DNA of 48,301 nt from assembly GCA_021155885.1 (NCBI GenBank), contig JAJNBB010000008.1, positions 1 through 48,301 of the forward strand. The letters are read 5' to 3'. Positions 46,093 to 48,301 of this stretch are shown piece by piece. Position numbers and translations under genes: made by a program. Every line of letters starts with the position of its first letter. Position 1 is the first letter of the stretch. The notes below the pieces were generated by a model, which was not told where the DNA came from, did not search any database, and saw only the letters and a list, made by a program, of their open reading frames with translations. Origin of the DNA: Fibrobacteria bacterium (GTDB lineage Bacteria > Fibrobacterota > Fibrobacteria > UBA11236).

Positions 46093-47016
46093 TCACGGGC
46101 GCGCATACGGTCCGTCCGCCAGCCGCTGAAAGAGAACGCGGGAGGCTTCGATTTCTTCCTTGCGGATCGAAACGCTCTCTACGTTCATTCCCGCGATCAC
46201 GCCCTTGGCGCGGGCGAAGGCGGCCAGTTCTTCGGCGAGCTCCGCGCACAGATCGATGGAGCGTTCCAGAATGTCGCGTGAATACCGAAGCTCGTTCTCC
46301 AGCCACTTGGGAAAGCGGACCCCTAGCCATTGCATGAACTCCATCGTTTTGAGCGAGCCGCAAGGCGCGAAGCTGAAAATCAGCGGGGGCGCGTCCCTTT
46401 CCGCTGCGGCGAACCGCAAGGCATAATCCGAAATCAAGGATTTGGTGGCCTGCGCGTCATAGACGGTCTGGGAAACGAAAAAGCGGCAACCGGCCTCGTG
46501 CTTGGACCACAGGCGCTCGTCTTCATCCCCTTTTTCCAGGTGCCTTTCGGCGATGGCCACTCCGCCAAAGCGGACCGTCGGGTAGGCGGCGCTTGCCAGC
46601 CGGCACGCTTCCTTAAGGCCGATGGAACCGGTTTGGGCCGAGCGGGTTGGAGCTCCCACGAAGACGGCAAGGTCCCGACCTGCCGCCAGGCGGACGAGCC
46701 ATTGTTCGAATGCCGGCCCTGTGCAACCGGCCACGCTCTTGTAAAGTATCCTGGGCACTTTAATGTCTTCCAGGTAGGTGCGCGCATATTCCAGCGGATC
46801 CAGGGCCGGAAGAAAGGGAAAGGGGCGTGGCGTCCCGGTTCGGCCCGGTTCGTCCTGCACGTCGTAAAGGATCACGCCGTCCGCGCCCAGCGCGTTGACG
46901 CGAGCCACCTGAGCGGCCGCGATCTCCCGGTTGCGTTCCGCGGGGGCGCCCGCTTTGGGGGGCGAAAAACCATAGAGGCGCGGACCGTGTCCCGAAAGAA
47001 TCAAATCGTTGAACAT
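46093..47016 (-). CDS. MetF-like (methylenetetrahydrofolate reductase fold) protein
   Basis: This 307-residue protein has a MetF-type TIM barrel. It has LYGFSPPKAG near the start (MetF has FEFFPP, whose Glu is the catalytic residue; here Gly), VNALGADGVILYDVQDE, VAIAERHLEKGDEDERLWSKHEAGCRFFVSQTVYD and a C-terminal GMNVESVSI. The FAD-binding TIM barrel looks intact, but the Glu change leaves true methylene-THF reduction in doubt. It sits just after the ahcY terminator, so a role in methyl-group recycling fits. AAGGGGAAG lies before the ATG. Confidence 0.75.
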   Translation of the reverse strand: MFNDLILSGHGPRLYGFSPPKAGAPAERNREIAAAQVARVNALGADGVILYDVQDEPGRTGTPRPFPFLPALDPLEYARTYLEDIKVPRILYKSVAGCTGPAFEQWLVRLAAGRDLAVFVGAPTRSAQTGSIGLKEACRLASAAYPTVRFGGVAIAERHLEKGDEDERLWSKHEAGCRFFVSQTVYDAQATKSLISDYALRFAAAERDAPPLIFSFAPCGSLKTMEFMQWLGVRFPKWLENELRYSRDILERSIDLCAELAEELAAFARAKGVIAGMNVESVSIRKEEIEASRVLFQRLADGPYARP

Positions 47017-47038
47017 GGACTTCCCCTTTGGGTTTAAA

Positions 47039-47067
47039 AAAAGCCTCTCCGTTAGGGAGAGGCTTTT
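47039..47067 (-). terminator. Terminator of ahcY
   Basis: AAAGCCTCTCC and GGAGAGGCTTT pair perfectly around a 5-nt loop, followed on the minus strand by a run of T. It lies between ahcY and the MetF-like start. Confidence 0.85.
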
Positions 47068-47091
47068 GATCCGAACATTATCGGATTGTTC

Positions 47092-47120
47092 CGTAGGGGC
47101 GGGGTTACCCCGCCCCTACG
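47092..47120. repeat. GTAGGGGCG palindrome, copy 4
   Basis: Perfect 14-nt arms (CGTAGGGGCGGGGT and its complement) surround one T, in the gap after ahcY. Confidence 0.85.
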
Positions 47121-47131
47121 AATCCACGGCA

Positions 47132-48301
<1,170 letters not shown>

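Overview
This is a GC-rich chromosomal window (roughly 60-65% by eye) from a Gram-negative bacterium. WaaA (Kdo transferase), two OmpA-type proteins, other predicted outer-membrane barrels and several lipoproteins indicate an outer membrane. The best taxonomic hint is 9712-10557, a TIGR02147-type protein, a family I associate with Fibrobacter and its relatives. It is followed by two lipoproteins with regulatory-like beta domains. An uncultured, high-GC member of Fibrobacterota is the most likely source (inference). The window holds 44 genes, two of them cut by the window ends. I see no rRNA, tRNA, CRISPR array or insertion sequence.

Layout. 1-8.2 kb: the tail of an exported protein, a transglutaminase lipoprotein with corA, an MMPL-type exporter with hpt, a FGE-like protein with an outer-membrane protein, and an aldo/keto reductase. 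8.2-13.1 kb: a SET-domain protein, a glycolipid-binding-family protein, and the TIGR02147 plus two-lipoprotein operon. 13.1-18.4 kb: gcvP, a LysE-type exporter, asd and a 550-bp AT-rich gap with DnaA-box-like sites. 18.4-33.4 kb: mostly minus-strand envelope and housekeeping genes (OmpA, MoxR, purM, two SMP-30-like proteins, DedA, murG, a TlpA-like thioredoxin, waaA, a membrane methyltransferase, an ABC exporter), plus a NAPE-PLD-like hydrolase and a second OmpA. 33.4-43.6 kb: a chaperone block (CIRCE, groES-groEL, then an ORF6N gene, hrcA-grpE-dnaK-dnaJ and a sigma-54-type AAA+ regulator with a degenerate receiver). 43.6-48.3 kb: a 60-residue protein, two paralogous barrel proteins, an XRE regulator, a MetF-like protein and ahcY.

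Three patterns run through the whole window. First, at 11 genes a TAnnnT hexamer lies exactly 6 nt before the ATG, and at five more it lies 7-9 nt before. That is where a -10 box would sit if transcription began at or next to the start codon, so leaderless mRNAs look common here. Genes with a clear Shine-Dalgarno are mainly the OmpA proteins, the chaperones and genes inside operons. Second, intergenic gaps carry a palindromic family starting GTAGGGGCG (four copies, one supplying the stop codon of murG). Third, four gaps carry facing arrays of degenerate 7-bp repeats, two of them splitting the grpE-dnaK-dnaJ operon.

Other signals worth following are a cluster of about a dozen ACTTGCA-type sites around 8.4-9.0 kb, two hairpins ahead of the LysE-type exporter, a structured leader before hpt, and a 24-bp divergent promoter with overlapping -10 boxes.
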